From: Sphingosinicella microcystinivorans
GTDB taxonomy: Bacteria; Pseudomonadota; Alphaproteobacteria; Sphingomonadales; Sphingomonadaceae
NCBI RefSeq assembly: GCF_027941835.1
Contig: NZ_CP116005.1
Span: forward strand, 1,503,501 to 1,567,500
DNA: 64,000 bases
Reading direction: 5' to 3'
Numbering within the stretch: position 1 is the first letter of the stretch; each line of letters starts with the position of its first letter. Shown in pieces: positions 9,032 to 18,694 of this stretch. The notes under the pieces are model-generated. The model saw nothing but the letters and a program-made list of their open reading frames with translations, had not been told where the DNA came from and did no database searches. Made by a program: the position numbers and the translations under genes.

Positions 9032-11360
9032 CGACGGTTTTCTTCCCGCCCTTCGTCTTGCCCTTCTTGGTCGCGCGCGGCTTCGGCGCCGCGGCCATGA
9101 TCTCGAACGACGGCCTGTCGTCCTTGATGTGGACGACCACCTCGCCGCCGTTCACCAGCTTGCCGAACAGCAGCTCCTCGGCAAGCGGCTGCTTGATCGT
9201 CGACTGGATCAGGCGGGCGAGCGGGCGCGCGCCGTAGAGCCTGTCGTAGCCGCGCTCGATCAGCCAGCTCTTCGCCTCGTCCGAAAGCTTGATGTGGACG
9301 TCGCGGTCGGCGAGCTGGAGTTCGAGCTCGAGGATGAACTTGTCGACGACCATCGCGACGACCGGCGTCGGCAGATAGTCGAACGGCACGGTCGCATCGA
9401 GACGGTTGCGGAATTCGGGCGTGAACATGCGCTTGATGGCTTCCTCGTCCTCGCCGACGCGCACGGTGGAGCCGAAGCCGATGCCTTCCTTCGCCATGTC
9501 GGCGGCGCCCGCGTTCGTCGTCATGATGAGGATGACGTTGCGGAAATCCACCGTCTTGCCGTGGTGGTCGGTCAGCTTGCCCGCGTCCATCACCTGAAGG
9601 AGGATGTTGAACAGGTCCGGGTGCGCCTTCTCGATCTCGTCGAGCAGCAGCACCGAGTGCGGGTTCTGGTCGATGGCGTCCGTCAGCAGCCCGCCCTGAT
9701 CGAAGCCGACATAGCCCGGAGGCGCGCCGATCAGGCGGCTCACCGAGTGGCGCTCCATGTATTCCGACATGTCGAAGCGGTGCAGCGGGATGCCGAGGAT
9801 CGAGGCGAGCTGGCGCGCGACCTCGGTCTTGCCGACGCCGGTGGGGCCGGAGAACAGGTAGTTGCCGATCGGCTTGTTGGGCTCGCGAAGGCCCGCGCGG
9901 GACAGCTTGATCGCTGAGGACAGCGTCTCGATCGCCTTGTCCTGCCCGAACACGACGCGCTTCAGGTCCTGCTCCAGCGTCGCCAGCACCTTCTTGTCGT
10001 CGGAGGAGACCGATTTCGGCGGGATGCGCGCGATCGTCGCGACGACAGCCTCGACGTCCTTCACGCCGATCACCTTCTTGCGCCGGGCGGGCGGCAGCAG
10101 CATCTGCGAGGCGCCGACCTCGTCGATCACGTCGATCGCCTTGTCGGGCAGCTTGCGGTCGTTGATGTAGCGCGCCGACAGCTCCACCGCCGTCTTCACG
10201 GCCTCGTTGGTGTAGCGGACCTTGTGGTGCTCCTCGAAATAGGTCTTGAGGCCGAGGAGGATGCGCACGGTGTCCTCGATCGAAGGTTCCTTGACGTCGA
10301 TCTTCTGGAACCGGCGCAGCAGCGCGCGGTCCTTCTCGAAGTGGTTGCGGAACTCCTTGTAGGTCGTCGAGCCGATGCAGCGGATCGCGCCGCCCGAAAG
10401 CGCCGGCTTCAGAAGGTTCGAGGCATCCATCGCGCCGCCCGAGGTGGCGCCCGCGCCGATCACGGTGTGAATCTCGTCGATGAACAGGATCGCCTCGGGC
10501 ATCTTCTCGAGCTCGGTGACGACGCCCTTCAGCCGCTCCTCGAAGTCGCCGCGGTAGCGTGTGCCCGCAAGCAGCGCGCCCATGTCGAGCGCGTAGATCA
10601 CCGCGTCCTTCAGCACGTCGGGCACGTCGCCCTCGACGATCTTGCGCGCGAGCCCTTCCGCGATCGCGGTCTTGCCGACGCCGGGATCGCCCACGTAGAG
10701 CGGGTTGTTCTTGGAACGGCGGCACAGGATCTGGATCGTGCGGTCGACCTCGGCGGCGCGGCCGATCAGCGGGTCGACCTTGCCGGAGAGCGCCTTGTCG
10801 TTGAGGTTCACGCAGAACTGCTTGAGCGGCGAATCCGCGGGCTTCTTGGCGTTGCCCTTGTCCTTCGCCTCCTCGGCGGGCTCGTCGGCGCCGCGCACCG
10901 CGCGCGGCTCGGAGAGCGAGGGCGACTTGGCGATGCCGTGGCTGAGATACGAGACCGCGTCGAGCCGCGTCATGTCCTGCTGCTGGAGGAAATAGACGGC
11001 GTGGCTCTCGCGTTCGGAGAACAGCGCGACGAGGACGTTCGCGCCCGTCACCTCGTCGCGGCCCGAGGACTGCACGTGCAGGATGGCGCGCTGCACGACG
11101 CGCTGGAAGCCGGCGGTGGGATTGGGATCGACCTGATCGCTGGCGCGCAGCGGCTCCAGCTCCTTGTCGAGATAGCCGGTCAGCTCCTCGCCGAGCTGGT
11201 CGAGATCGACGCCGCAGGCCTTCATCACCGCAGAGGCGTGGCTGTCGCCGATCAGCGCGAACAGCAGGTGTTCGAGCGTGGCATATTCATGCCGCCGCCG
11301 GCTCGCTTCGGCGAGGGCGTTGTGAAGCGTATGCTCGAGCTCGCGGGCAAAGGCGGGCAT
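9024..11360 (-). CDS. clpA: ATP-dependent Clp protease ATP-binding subunit ClpA
   Basis: A 778-residue AAA+ unfoldase that feeds substrates to the ClpP peptidase. The N-terminal Clp repeat domain covers about residues 1-145; D1 has Walker A GDPGVGKT at 224-231; D2 has Walker A GPTGVGKTEVA near 510 and Walker B LLLDEIEKAH. The ClpP-docking loop is present as IGF (EGIGFGSTVR), which separates it from ClpB, as does the lack of a middle coiled-coil domain. The C terminus is Lys-rich. No clpS adaptor gene lies next to it here. The stop overlaps the start of a small membrane protein gene. Function is well established for the family. Confidence 0.95.
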   Translation of the reverse strand: MPAFARELEHTLHNALAEASRRRHEYATLEHLLFALIGDSHASAVMKACGVDLDQLGEELTGYLDKELEPLRASDQVDPNPTAGFQRVVQRAILHVQSSGRDEVTGANVLVALFSERESHAVYFLQQQDMTRLDAVSYLSHGIAKSPSLSEPRAVRGADEPAEEAKDKGNAKKPADSPLKQFCVNLNDKALSGKVDPLIGRAAEVDRTIQILCRRSKNNPLYVGDPGVGKTAIAEGLARKIVEGDVPDVLKDAVIYALDMGALLAGTRYRGDFEERLKGVVTELEKMPEAILFIDEIHTVIGAGATSGGAMDASNLLKPALSGGAIRCIGSTTYKEFRNHFEKDRALLRRFQKIDVKEPSIEDTVRILLGLKTYFEEHHKVRYTNEAVKTAVELSARYINDRKLPDKAIDVIDEVGASQMLLPPARRKKVIGVKDVEAVVATIARIPPKSVSSDDKKVLATLEQDLKRVVFGQDKAIETLSSAIKLSRAGLREPNKPIGNYLFSGPTGVGKTEVARQLASILGIPLHRFDMSEYMERHSVSRLIGAPPGYVGFDQGGLLTDAIDQNPHSVLLLDEIEKAHPDLFNILLQVMDAGKLTDHHGKTVDFRNVILIMTTNAGAADMAKEGIGFGSTVRVGEDEEAIKRMFTPEFRNRLDATVPFDYLPTPVVAMVVDKFILELELQLADRDVHIKLSDEAKSWLIERGYDRLYGARPLARLIQSTIKQPLAEELLFGKLVNGGEVVVHIKDDRPSFEIMAAAPKPRATKKGKTKGGKKTVDA

Positions 11361-11478
11361 TCATCACTCCTGCGATGCGGCGAAACATCCGCCGCCTGAT
11401 GTGAAGATCAGGGACGAATGGCAAAACATCAAGGGGGCAATGCGCGGCGGCAGCCGCTGAAACCACGTTTCCCGCGGT

Positions 11479-12936
<1,458 letters not shown>

Positions 12937-13101
12937 GTCCCTGCTTTCGCTCGCCTAAATTGACCCGAATGTCTCGATACGGCACAGTTTCTTTCGATCG
13001 CGTTAAGATCAGCTTCTGCACGCCCGCGCATATTTTGCTTCACACCGGGGCGCGGGTCGTTATGAACGGGCCGAATTCAGGTCCGGATGGGGGACGTACA
13101 T

Positions 13102-13242
13102 ATGGCGCAGAACAGCTCGTACACCGACAAGGCGATGAAGGATCACGCCAAGACCTACGCGGGTTTCCTTGCAATGCTGAAGTATGGCACGGCCGCGATC
13201 GTGCTCGTGCTGCTCGGCATGCTCGTTTTCCTCTACAACTAG
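13102..13242 (+). CDS. aa3-type cytochrome c oxidase subunit IV
   Basis: A 46-residue single-pass membrane protein. The N-terminal half is polar (HAKTYAGFLAMLKYG), the C-terminal half one transmembrane helix (TAAIVLVLLGMLVFL). The DHAKTYAGF core and length match the small bacterial aa3-type oxidase subunit IV, which packs against subunits I and III of the terminal oxidase. The ATG at 13102 follows a good ribosome site (GGGGGA). It ends 7 bases before pntAA, so it is the first gene of the transhydrogenase operon rather than part of an oxidase operon; no other oxidase genes are in the window. Confidence 0.85.
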   Translation: MAQNSSYTDKAMKDHAKTYAGFLAMLKYGTAAIVLVLLGMLVFLYN

Positions 13243-13249
13243 CCGTTCC

Positions 13250-14389
13250 GTGACACAGCCGGTTCGCATCGCGGTCCTCCTTGAGACCGCCGATTTTGAG
13301 CGCCGCGTTGCTGCAAGCCCCGAGACGGTGAAGAAGTTCATCGGTCTGGGCGCGAGCGTGGCCGTGGAAGCAGGCGCTGGCCTCGCCTCGGGGATCGCGG
13401 ACGCCGACTATGCGGCGGCGGGCGCGGAGGTGGGCGACCGTGCCGCGGTGCTGAAGAACGCGGGCATCGTGCTCGGCGTGCAGGCACCGGAGCCATCGGC
13501 GCTCGCAGGGGCTGCACCCGGTGCGCTCGTGGCGGCGATGCACGCGCCCGCGGCGAACCCGGAGCGCGCGAAGGCCTATGCGGCGGCGGGCTACGAGGCG
13601 CTCGCCATGGAACTGATGCCGCGCATCACGCGCGCGCAGTCGATGGACGTGCTCTCCTCGCAGTCGAACCTGGCCGGATACAAGGCGGTGCTCGACGCTG
13701 CGGCGGAATACGGCCGCGCCTTCCCGATGATGATGACGGCGGCGGGCACGGTCTCGGCCGCGAAGGTGTTCATCATGGGCGTCGGCGTCGCGGGACTTCA
13801 GGCGATCGCGACGGCGCGGCGGCTCGGCGCGCAGGTCTCGGCGACCGACGTGCGCTCGGCGACGAAGGAGCAGATCCTCTCGCTCGGCGCGAAGCCGATC
13901 TTCGTCGAGGCCGTGAAGGGTATCGAGGGCGAGGGCTCGGGCGGCTACGCCACCGAGATGTCCGACGAATACAAGGCCGCGCAGGCCGAGCTGGTGTCGT
14001 CGCACATCGCGAAGCAGGACATCGTCATCACCACCGCGCTGATTCCGGGTCGCGCGGCGCCGCGCCTCGTCAGTGACGCGCAGATCGCCACGATGCGGCC
14101 GGGCGGCGTGATCGTCGACCTCGCGGTCGAGGCGGGCGGCAACGTGGAAGGCGCGGTGGCGGGCGAGATCGTGGTGAAGCACGGCGTCAAGATCGTCGGG
14201 CACCGGAACGTGCCGTCGCGCCTCGCCTCCGACGCCTCGCTGCTCTACGCGCGCAACCTGTTCAACTTCCTGTCCGCGTTCTGGGACAAGGAAACCAAGG
14301 CGCCCGTGCTTCCCGACGACGACGAGATCGTGAAGGGCGTGCGGCTGACCAAGGACGGCAAGGCCGTGCATCCGGTGCTGGGGGGCTAG
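13250..14389 (+). CDS. pntAA: NAD(P) transhydrogenase subunit alpha part 1 (NAD-binding)
   Basis: A 379-residue peripheral subunit carrying the NAD(H)-binding domain I of proton-translocating transhydrogenase. The N terminus has the alanine-dehydrogenase-like RRVAASPETVKKF block, and the dinucleotide fold is VGVAGLQAIATARRLGA. It works with PntAB and PntB in the membrane to drive reduction of NADP by NADH using the proton gradient. The start is taken as GTG at 13250, since upstream in-frame sequence overlaps the oxidase subunit gene. No clear ribosome site is seen there, so translation may be coupled to the gene upstream. Spacing to pntAB is 4 bases. Confidence 0.93.
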   Translation: MTQPVRIAVLLETADFERRVAASPETVKKFIGLGASVAVEAGAGLASGIADADYAAAGAEVGDRAAVLKNAGIVLGVQAPEPSALAGAAPGALVAAMHAPAANPERAKAYAAAGYEALAMELMPRITRAQSMDVLSSQSNLAGYKAVLDAAAEYGRAFPMMMTAAGTVSAAKVFIMGVGVAGLQAIATARRLGAQVSATDVRSATKEQILSLGAKPIFVEAVKGIEGEGSGGYATEMSDEYKAAQAELVSSHIAKQDIVITTALIPGRAAPRLVSDAQIATMRPGGVIVDLAVEAGGNVEGAVAGEIVVKHGVKIVGHRNVPSRLASDASLLYARNLFNFLSAFWDKETKAPVLPDDDEIVKGVRLTKDGKAVHPVLGG

Positions 14390-14393
14390 TCAC

Positions 14394-14681
14394 ATGGACT
14401 TCATCTCGATCCTGTCGATCTTCGTGCTGGCGTGCTTCGTCGGCTACTACGTGGTCTGGTCCGTCACCCCGGCGCTGCACACGCCGCTGATGGCGGTGAC
14501 GAACGCGATCTCGTCCGTCATCATCGTCGGCGCGCTCATCGCGAGCCTGTCCGCCGGTTCGGGCGTCGCCAAGTGGCTCGGCCTCGTCGCGGTGGCGCTC
14601 GCCAGCGTCAACATCTTCGGCGGCTTCGCGGTCACGCAGCGGATGCTCGCCATGTACAAGAAAAAAGAGAAGAAGGGCTAA
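14394..14681 (+). CDS. pntAB: NAD(P) transhydrogenase subunit alpha part 2 (membrane)
   Basis: A 95-residue membrane subunit that is fused to PntA in enterobacteria but separate in alphaproteobacteria and Rhodospirillum. It has three to four hydrophobic segments; the HTPLMAVTNAISSVI block after helix 1 is strongly diagnostic for domain II of the alpha subunit. The protein ends in a Lys-rich tail (MYKKKEKKG). It contributes to the proton channel with PntB. It lies 4 bases after pntAA and 6 before pntB, so the three are one transcription unit. Confidence 0.95.
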   Translation: MDFISILSIFVLACFVGYYVVWSVTPALHTPLMAVTNAISSVIIVGALIASLSAGSGVAKWLGLVAVALASVNIFGGFAVTQRMLAMYKKKEKKG

Positions 14682-14687
14682 GCACCG

Positions 14688-16103
14688 ATGGAACACGCCG
14701 TCGCTGCGCTCCCGGCCTGGGCGCTTCTCGCCTACCTCGTTTCCGGGGTCCTCTTCATCCTCGCCCTTCGGGGCCTGTCCTCGCCCGAGACGAGCCGCGC
14801 GGGCAACCGCAACGGCATGATCGGCATGGGCATTGCCGTCGCCACGACGCTCGCCACGCACGAGATCGCCTCGCTGCCGGAGATCGCGGCCGCGATCATC
14901 CTCGGCGGCGGCATCGGCTTCGTCGTCGCGCGGCGCATCGCCATGACGGCGATGCCGCAGCTCGTCGCGGCGTTCCACAGCCTCGTCGGCATGGCTGCGG
15001 TGCTGGTGGCGGCGGCGGCGTTCCTCAACCCGCAGGCATTCGGAATCGCGGGCGCGGACGGCGAGATCTTCGCGGTCAGCCGCATCGAGATGGGGCTCGG
15101 CATCGCCATCGGCGCGATCACCTTTTCAGGCTCCGTCATCGCGTTCCTGAAGCTGAACGGCAACATGTCGGGCGCGCCGATCCTGCTGCCGCTCCGGCAC
15201 GTCATCAACCTCGGCACGCTCGCGGCCATCCTCGGCCTCGTCGCCTATTTCGTCACCGACCAGAGCCCGTGGGTGTTCTGGATGGTGACGGGCCTCAGCT
15301 TCCTCATCGGCTTCCTGCTCATCATTCCGATCGGCGGCGCGGACATGCCGGTCGTCGTCTCGATGCTGAACAGCTACTCGGGCTGGGCGGCGGCGGCGAT
15401 GGGCTTCACGCTGCAGAACACGGCGATGATCATCACCGGCGCGCTCGTGGGCTCCTCGGGCGCGATCCTCAGCTACATCATGTGCCGCGCGATGAACCGC
15501 AGCTTCATCAGCGTCATCGCGGGCGGCTTCGGCGCCGAAGCCGGTCCGGCAGGTGCTACCGCCGCCATCGACCGGCCGTGGAAGCGCGGCTCCGCCGAGG
15601 ACGCGGCGTTCCTGATGCAGAACGCCGAAAAGGTCATCATCGTGCCGGGCTACGGCATGGCGGTGGCACAGGCGCAGCACGTGCTGCGCGAGATGGGTGA
15701 CAAGCTGAAGGCGCACGGCGTCGACGTGCGCTATGCGATCCACCCTGTCGCGGGCCGTATGCCGGGGCACATGAACGTGCTGCTCGCCGAGGCGAACGTG
15801 CCTTATGACGAGGTGTTCGAGCTGGAGGACATCAACACCGATTTCGGGCAGGCCGATGTCGCCTTCGTGATCGGCGCCAACGACGTCACCAATCCGGCGG
15901 CGAAGACCGACAAGTCCTCGCCGATCTACGGTATGCCGGTGCTCGACGTCGAGAAGGCGAAGACCGTGCTGTTCATCAAGCGCTCGATGGGCGGCGTCGG
16001 CTACGCCGGCGTCGACAACGAGCTGTTCTACCGCGACAACACCATGATGCTCCTCGCCGACGCCAAGAAGATGGTCGAGGAAATCGTCAAGACAATGGAT
16101 TGA
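14688..16103 (+). CDS. pntB: NAD(P) transhydrogenase subunit beta
   Basis: A 471-residue subunit with an N-terminal membrane domain of about nine helices (residues 10-260) and a C-terminal NADP-binding domain III (about 290-471). Domain III is marked by IIVPGYGMAVAQAQH, then HPVAGRMPGHMNVLLAEA, VIGANDVTNPAA, and the C-terminal KRSMGGVGYAGVDN. Together with the two alpha subunits it couples inward proton flow to hydride transfer from NADH to NADP. Start ATG at 14688; length is normal for the family. It is the last gene of the operon. Confidence 0.95.
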   Translation: MEHAVAALPAWALLAYLVSGVLFILALRGLSSPETSRAGNRNGMIGMGIAVATTLATHEIASLPEIAAAIILGGGIGFVVARRIAMTAMPQLVAAFHSLVGMAAVLVAAAAFLNPQAFGIAGADGEIFAVSRIEMGLGIAIGAITFSGSVIAFLKLNGNMSGAPILLPLRHVINLGTLAAILGLVAYFVTDQSPWVFWMVTGLSFLIGFLLIIPIGGADMPVVVSMLNSYSGWAAAAMGFTLQNTAMIITGALVGSSGAILSYIMCRAMNRSFISVIAGGFGAEAGPAGATAAIDRPWKRGSAEDAAFLMQNAEKVIIVPGYGMAVAQAQHVLREMGDKLKAHGVDVRYAIHPVAGRMPGHMNVLLAEANVPYDEVFELEDINTDFGQADVAFVIGANDVTNPAAKTDKSSPIYGMPVLDVEKAKTVLFIKRSMGGVGYAGVDNELFYRDNTMMLLADAKKMVEEIVKTMD

Positions 16104-16172
16104 GGTTGCACGCGAAACCTTAAGCGCTAGCGTGCGTTGACCTGCCGGACCGTTTCAGGGGACAGATCAGCC

Positions 16173-16703
16173 ATGCGTGTTTCGCCGACCGCCATTCCGT
16201 TCGCCGCCCTGCTCGCCGCCGCGTGCGCGGGCAAGGCCGAGGAGCCCGCCGCCGCGCCCGCCGCGCCGCCGCCCGCTGCCTACGCGCAGCTTCTCGACAA
16301 GGACGGCGCCACCAAGGGGCGCGCCGTGCTCAGCGAGGCGAAGGGCGGCGTCGATGTCGGGCTCGTGCTGGAAGGCTGGTCGCCCGGCACCTATGCGTTC
16401 CACGTCCACGGCATCGGCCTGTGCACGCCGCCGGACTTCACGTCCGCAGGCCCCCACTTCAACCCGACCAACCAGAAGCACGGCCACCACAAGGGCGACC
16501 TGCCGAACGTCACGGTGGGCGCCGACGGCACCGCGCGCATCGAGGCCCGCATCGAAGGCGCGACGCTCTACAGCGGCGAAACGCCGATCCTCGATACCGA
16601 CGGCGCGGCCGTGGTCGTCCACGCCCAGCCCGACGACGGCGTCACCGATCCGGCCGGAAATGCAGGCGCCCGCCTTGCATGTGGAGCGGTCGTCACCAAA
16701 TAG
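16173..16703 (+). CDS. sodC: Cu/Zn superoxide dismutase, secreted
   Basis: A 176-residue periplasmic protein with an N-terminal signal sequence; LAAAC at residue 15-19 could be a lipobox, so it may be a lipoprotein. All metal ligands of the family appear to be present: FHVHG for copper, GPHFNP bridging, the His and Asp of HGHHKGD for zinc, and VVVHAQPDD for the last copper ligand. The two disulphide cysteines are in GLCTPP and LACGAV. It should convert superoxide to peroxide and oxygen outside the cytoplasm. The start at 16173 gives the complete signal peptide. It follows pntB with a 69-base gap. Confidence 0.9.
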   Translation: MRVSPTAIPFAALLAAACAGKAEEPAAAPAAPPPAAYAQLLDKDGATKGRAVLSEAKGGVDVGLVLEGWSPGTYAFHVHGIGLCTPPDFTSAGPHFNPTNQKHGHHKGDLPNVTVGADGTARIEARIEGATLYSGETPILDTDGAAVVVHAQPDDGVTDPAGNAGARLACGAVVTK

Positions 16704-16730
16704 CGCAGCCACAGGCTTTGGAGGCTGAAG

Positions 16731-17174
16731 GTGAGCGTCAACCCGCGTGCGTTCGAAGAGGTCATGTCCCGCGCCGGGTTCGACTCGCGCGATCCGCACG
16801 CCGTGCGGGCGCGCGTCGAGGCGCTGGAGGCGCTGCTCGAACGGTCGATCACGATCCCGGGTATCAACTACAAGATCGGTCTCGACGCCGTGCTCGGCCT
16901 CGTGCCGGTCGGCGGCGACATCATCGCCGGGCTGATGTCCGCCTACATCATCTGGGAAGCGCGCAACCTCGGCATGTCGCGCTGGAGCCTCGCGCGCATG
17001 GCGGGGAACACGTTGTTCGACACCGCGATCGGCTTCGTGCCGCTGCTCGGCGACGCGATGGACGTCGTGTTCCGCTCGAACACGCGCAACCTCCGCATCA
17101 TCAGGAAGCACCTCGACCGGCACCACCCGAAGACGGCGGTGCTGGAAGGCACGATCACCCGCCGCGCCAGATGA
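16731..17174 (+). CDS. DUF4112 domain membrane protein
   Basis: A 147-residue protein with the DUF4112 pattern: an N-terminal amphipathic part, then IDAVLGLVPVGGD-like sequence (here GLDAVLGLVPVGGDIIAG) and a second related motif NTLFDTAIGFVPLLGDAMD, each in a hydrophobic hairpin, and a basic tail. The start is GTG at 16731. The function of the family is unknown; the repeat of the P-x-x-GD motif suggests an internal duplication. The 3' end overlaps the end of the convergent RNase T2 gene by 20 bases. Confidence 0.85.
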   Translation: MSVNPRAFEEVMSRAGFDSRDPHAVRARVEALEALLERSITIPGINYKIGLDAVLGLVPVGGDIIAGLMSAYIIWEARNLGMSRWSLARMAGNTLFDTAIGFVPLLGDAMDVVFRSNTRNLRIIRKHLDRHHPKTAVLEGTITRRAR

Positions 17175-17862
17175 GCACGCGCGCGCCGTCATCCGCGCCC
17201 GGCGCGCGGCAGGCTGCGTAGTTGTAGTCGAGGTCCATGCACAGGCGCACCTCGGTGAGCCAGCCGCGGTTGTTCCGGGCGACGGCGATGGCTTCGGACG
17301 GCAGGCTGATATTGGCCTTCACGAACGCCTCGCGCACCATGCCGGCGGTCAGCGTCTCGCCGCGGAGCCGGCGGAGGTCGGGCCGCTTCACGCCGTCCCA
17401 CAGCGACTTCGCGGCGCCGAAATAGGCCTCCGCGCTCGAAAAGGCGCATGTGCCGTGCGCGGCCCACTGGTGCTGCATCAATTGGGCCGAGGGCATCATG
17501 CAATAGTGCTGGCGGACGAGCGCCTCGCCCACGGGCGGCGCGACCGTGCAGGCGCGGGGCGATGCGCCCGCCGCGCTGTCCACCCAGAGACCGTGCAGGA
17601 TGAAGTCGAAGTCGTTGTCCGCGCACTGGCCCGCGTGGGCGGACGCGTCCTTGCGGAAGCGGCAGAATTCCGGCGACCACGACAGTGCGAGCACATAGGC
17701 GGCGGCGGGCGCGTCGGGTTTCGTGTCCGGCAGGCTCGCGGCGCGCGGCAGATCGAGTTTCGCGGGGATGTTGCATTCCGCCGTCGCGGTTCCGGTGGAA
17801 TCGCCAGCCGATCCGCAGGCGGCGAGGCAGAGCGCGACGAGCAGGCGCTCAGGCGCTCGCAA
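17155..17862 (-). CDS. Ribonuclease T2 family, lipoprotein-like
   Basis: A 235-residue extracytoplasmic RNase. The N terminus is a short signal sequence with a lipobox-like LAAC at about 13-16. The two catalytic sites of the T2 family are visible: CAS I with its His in FILHGLW and CAS II in HQWAAHGTC. These enzymes cut RNA non-specifically through 2',3'-cyclic products. The start appears to be TTG at 17862, inside the end of nadC (14-base overlap), so expression is coupled to the NAD-biosynthesis gene. The 3' end overlaps the convergent DUF4112 gene. Confidence 0.88.
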   Translation of the reverse strand: MRAPERLLVALCLAACGSAGDSTGTATAECNIPAKLDLPRAASLPDTKPDAPAAAYVLALSWSPEFCRFRKDASAHAGQCADNDFDFILHGLWVDSAAGASPRACTVAPPVGEALVRQHYCMMPSAQLMQHQWAAHGTCAFSSAEAYFGAAKSLWDGVKRPDLRRLRGETLTAGMVREAFVKANISLPSEAIAVARNNRGWLTEVRLCMDLDYNYAACRAPGADDGARVLIWRGG

Positions 17863-18694
17863 GGTCGAGCCCGATGTCGGCGGCGGGCGCGGACTGCGTG
17901 ATCCGGCCGACCGAGACGTAGGTGACGCCGGTTTCGGCGATGCCGCGGATGGTGTCGAGGTTGACGCCGCCCGAGGCCTCGATCGGCACGCGGCCCGCGA
18001 CCAGCGCGACCGCCGCGCTGATGTCCGGCACGCTCATGTTGTCGAGCAGCAGGTGCGTCGCGCCCGCCGCGAGGCCGGGCTCGATCTGGTCGAGCCGGTC
18101 GACCTCCAGGATGATGCTGGCGATGCCCGCGTCCCGCGCGCGGCGGACGGCTTCGGCGACGCCGCCGGCGACGGCGACGTGGTTGTCCTTGATCATCGCG
18201 GCGTCCCACAGGCCCATGCGGTGGTTCTGCGCGCCGCCCATGCGCACCGCGTATTTTTCGAGGACGCGCAGGCCGGGGATGGTCTTGCGCGTGTCGAGCA
18301 GGATCGCGCCCGTGCCCGCGATGGCGTCGACGTAGCGGCGCGTGAGCGTCGCGATGCCGGAGAGGTGCTGGACGGTGTTGAGCGCCGAGCGTTCGGCGGT
18401 GAGCATGGCGCGGGCAAGGCCGGAGAGGCGCATCAGGTCCGTGCCCGCGGCGACGCGGTCGCCGTCTGCGGCCAGCATCTCGACCCGCACGTCCGGGTCG
18501 AGCGCGCGGAAGAAGGCGGCGGCGATGTCGAGGCCGGCGACGACGATGGCGTCGCGGCTGTCCATGACGCCGTTGAAGCGCGCATCGGCCGGGATCACGG
18601 CGGCGGAGGTGATGTCGCCCGCATCGCCGAGGTCCTCGGCCAGTGCCGCGCGCACGAAGGCGTCCGTGTCGAAGCCTGCGATACCCATGCTCAT
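17849..18694 (-). CDS. nadC: Nicotinate-nucleotide pyrophosphorylase (carboxylating)
   Basis: A 281-residue quinolinate phosphoribosyltransferase. It makes nicotinate mononucleotide from quinolinate and PRPP, the third step of de novo NAD synthesis. Diagnostic sequences are ERSALNTVQHLSGIAT, the DTRKTIPGLR motif with the PRPP-binding Arg and Lys, GGAQNHRMGLWD, and IKDNH. The C-terminal barrel part has SGGVNLDTI. The start ATG overlaps the stop of the upstream peptidase gene by 4 bases (ATGA). nadA lies 2.2 kb away on the same strand; nadB is not in the window. Confidence 0.95.
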   Translation of the reverse strand: MSMGIAGFDTDAFVRAALAEDLGDAGDITSAAVIPADARFNGVMDSRDAIVVAGLDIAAAFFRALDPDVRVEMLAADGDRVAAGTDLMRLSGLARAMLTAERSALNTVQHLSGIATLTRRYVDAIAGTGAILLDTRKTIPGLRVLEKYAVRMGGAQNHRMGLWDAAMIKDNHVAVAGGVAEAVRRARDAGIASIILEVDRLDQIEPGLAAGATHLLLDNMSVPDISAAVALVAGRVPIEASGGVNLDTIRGIAETGVTYVSVGRITQSAPAADIGLDLASA

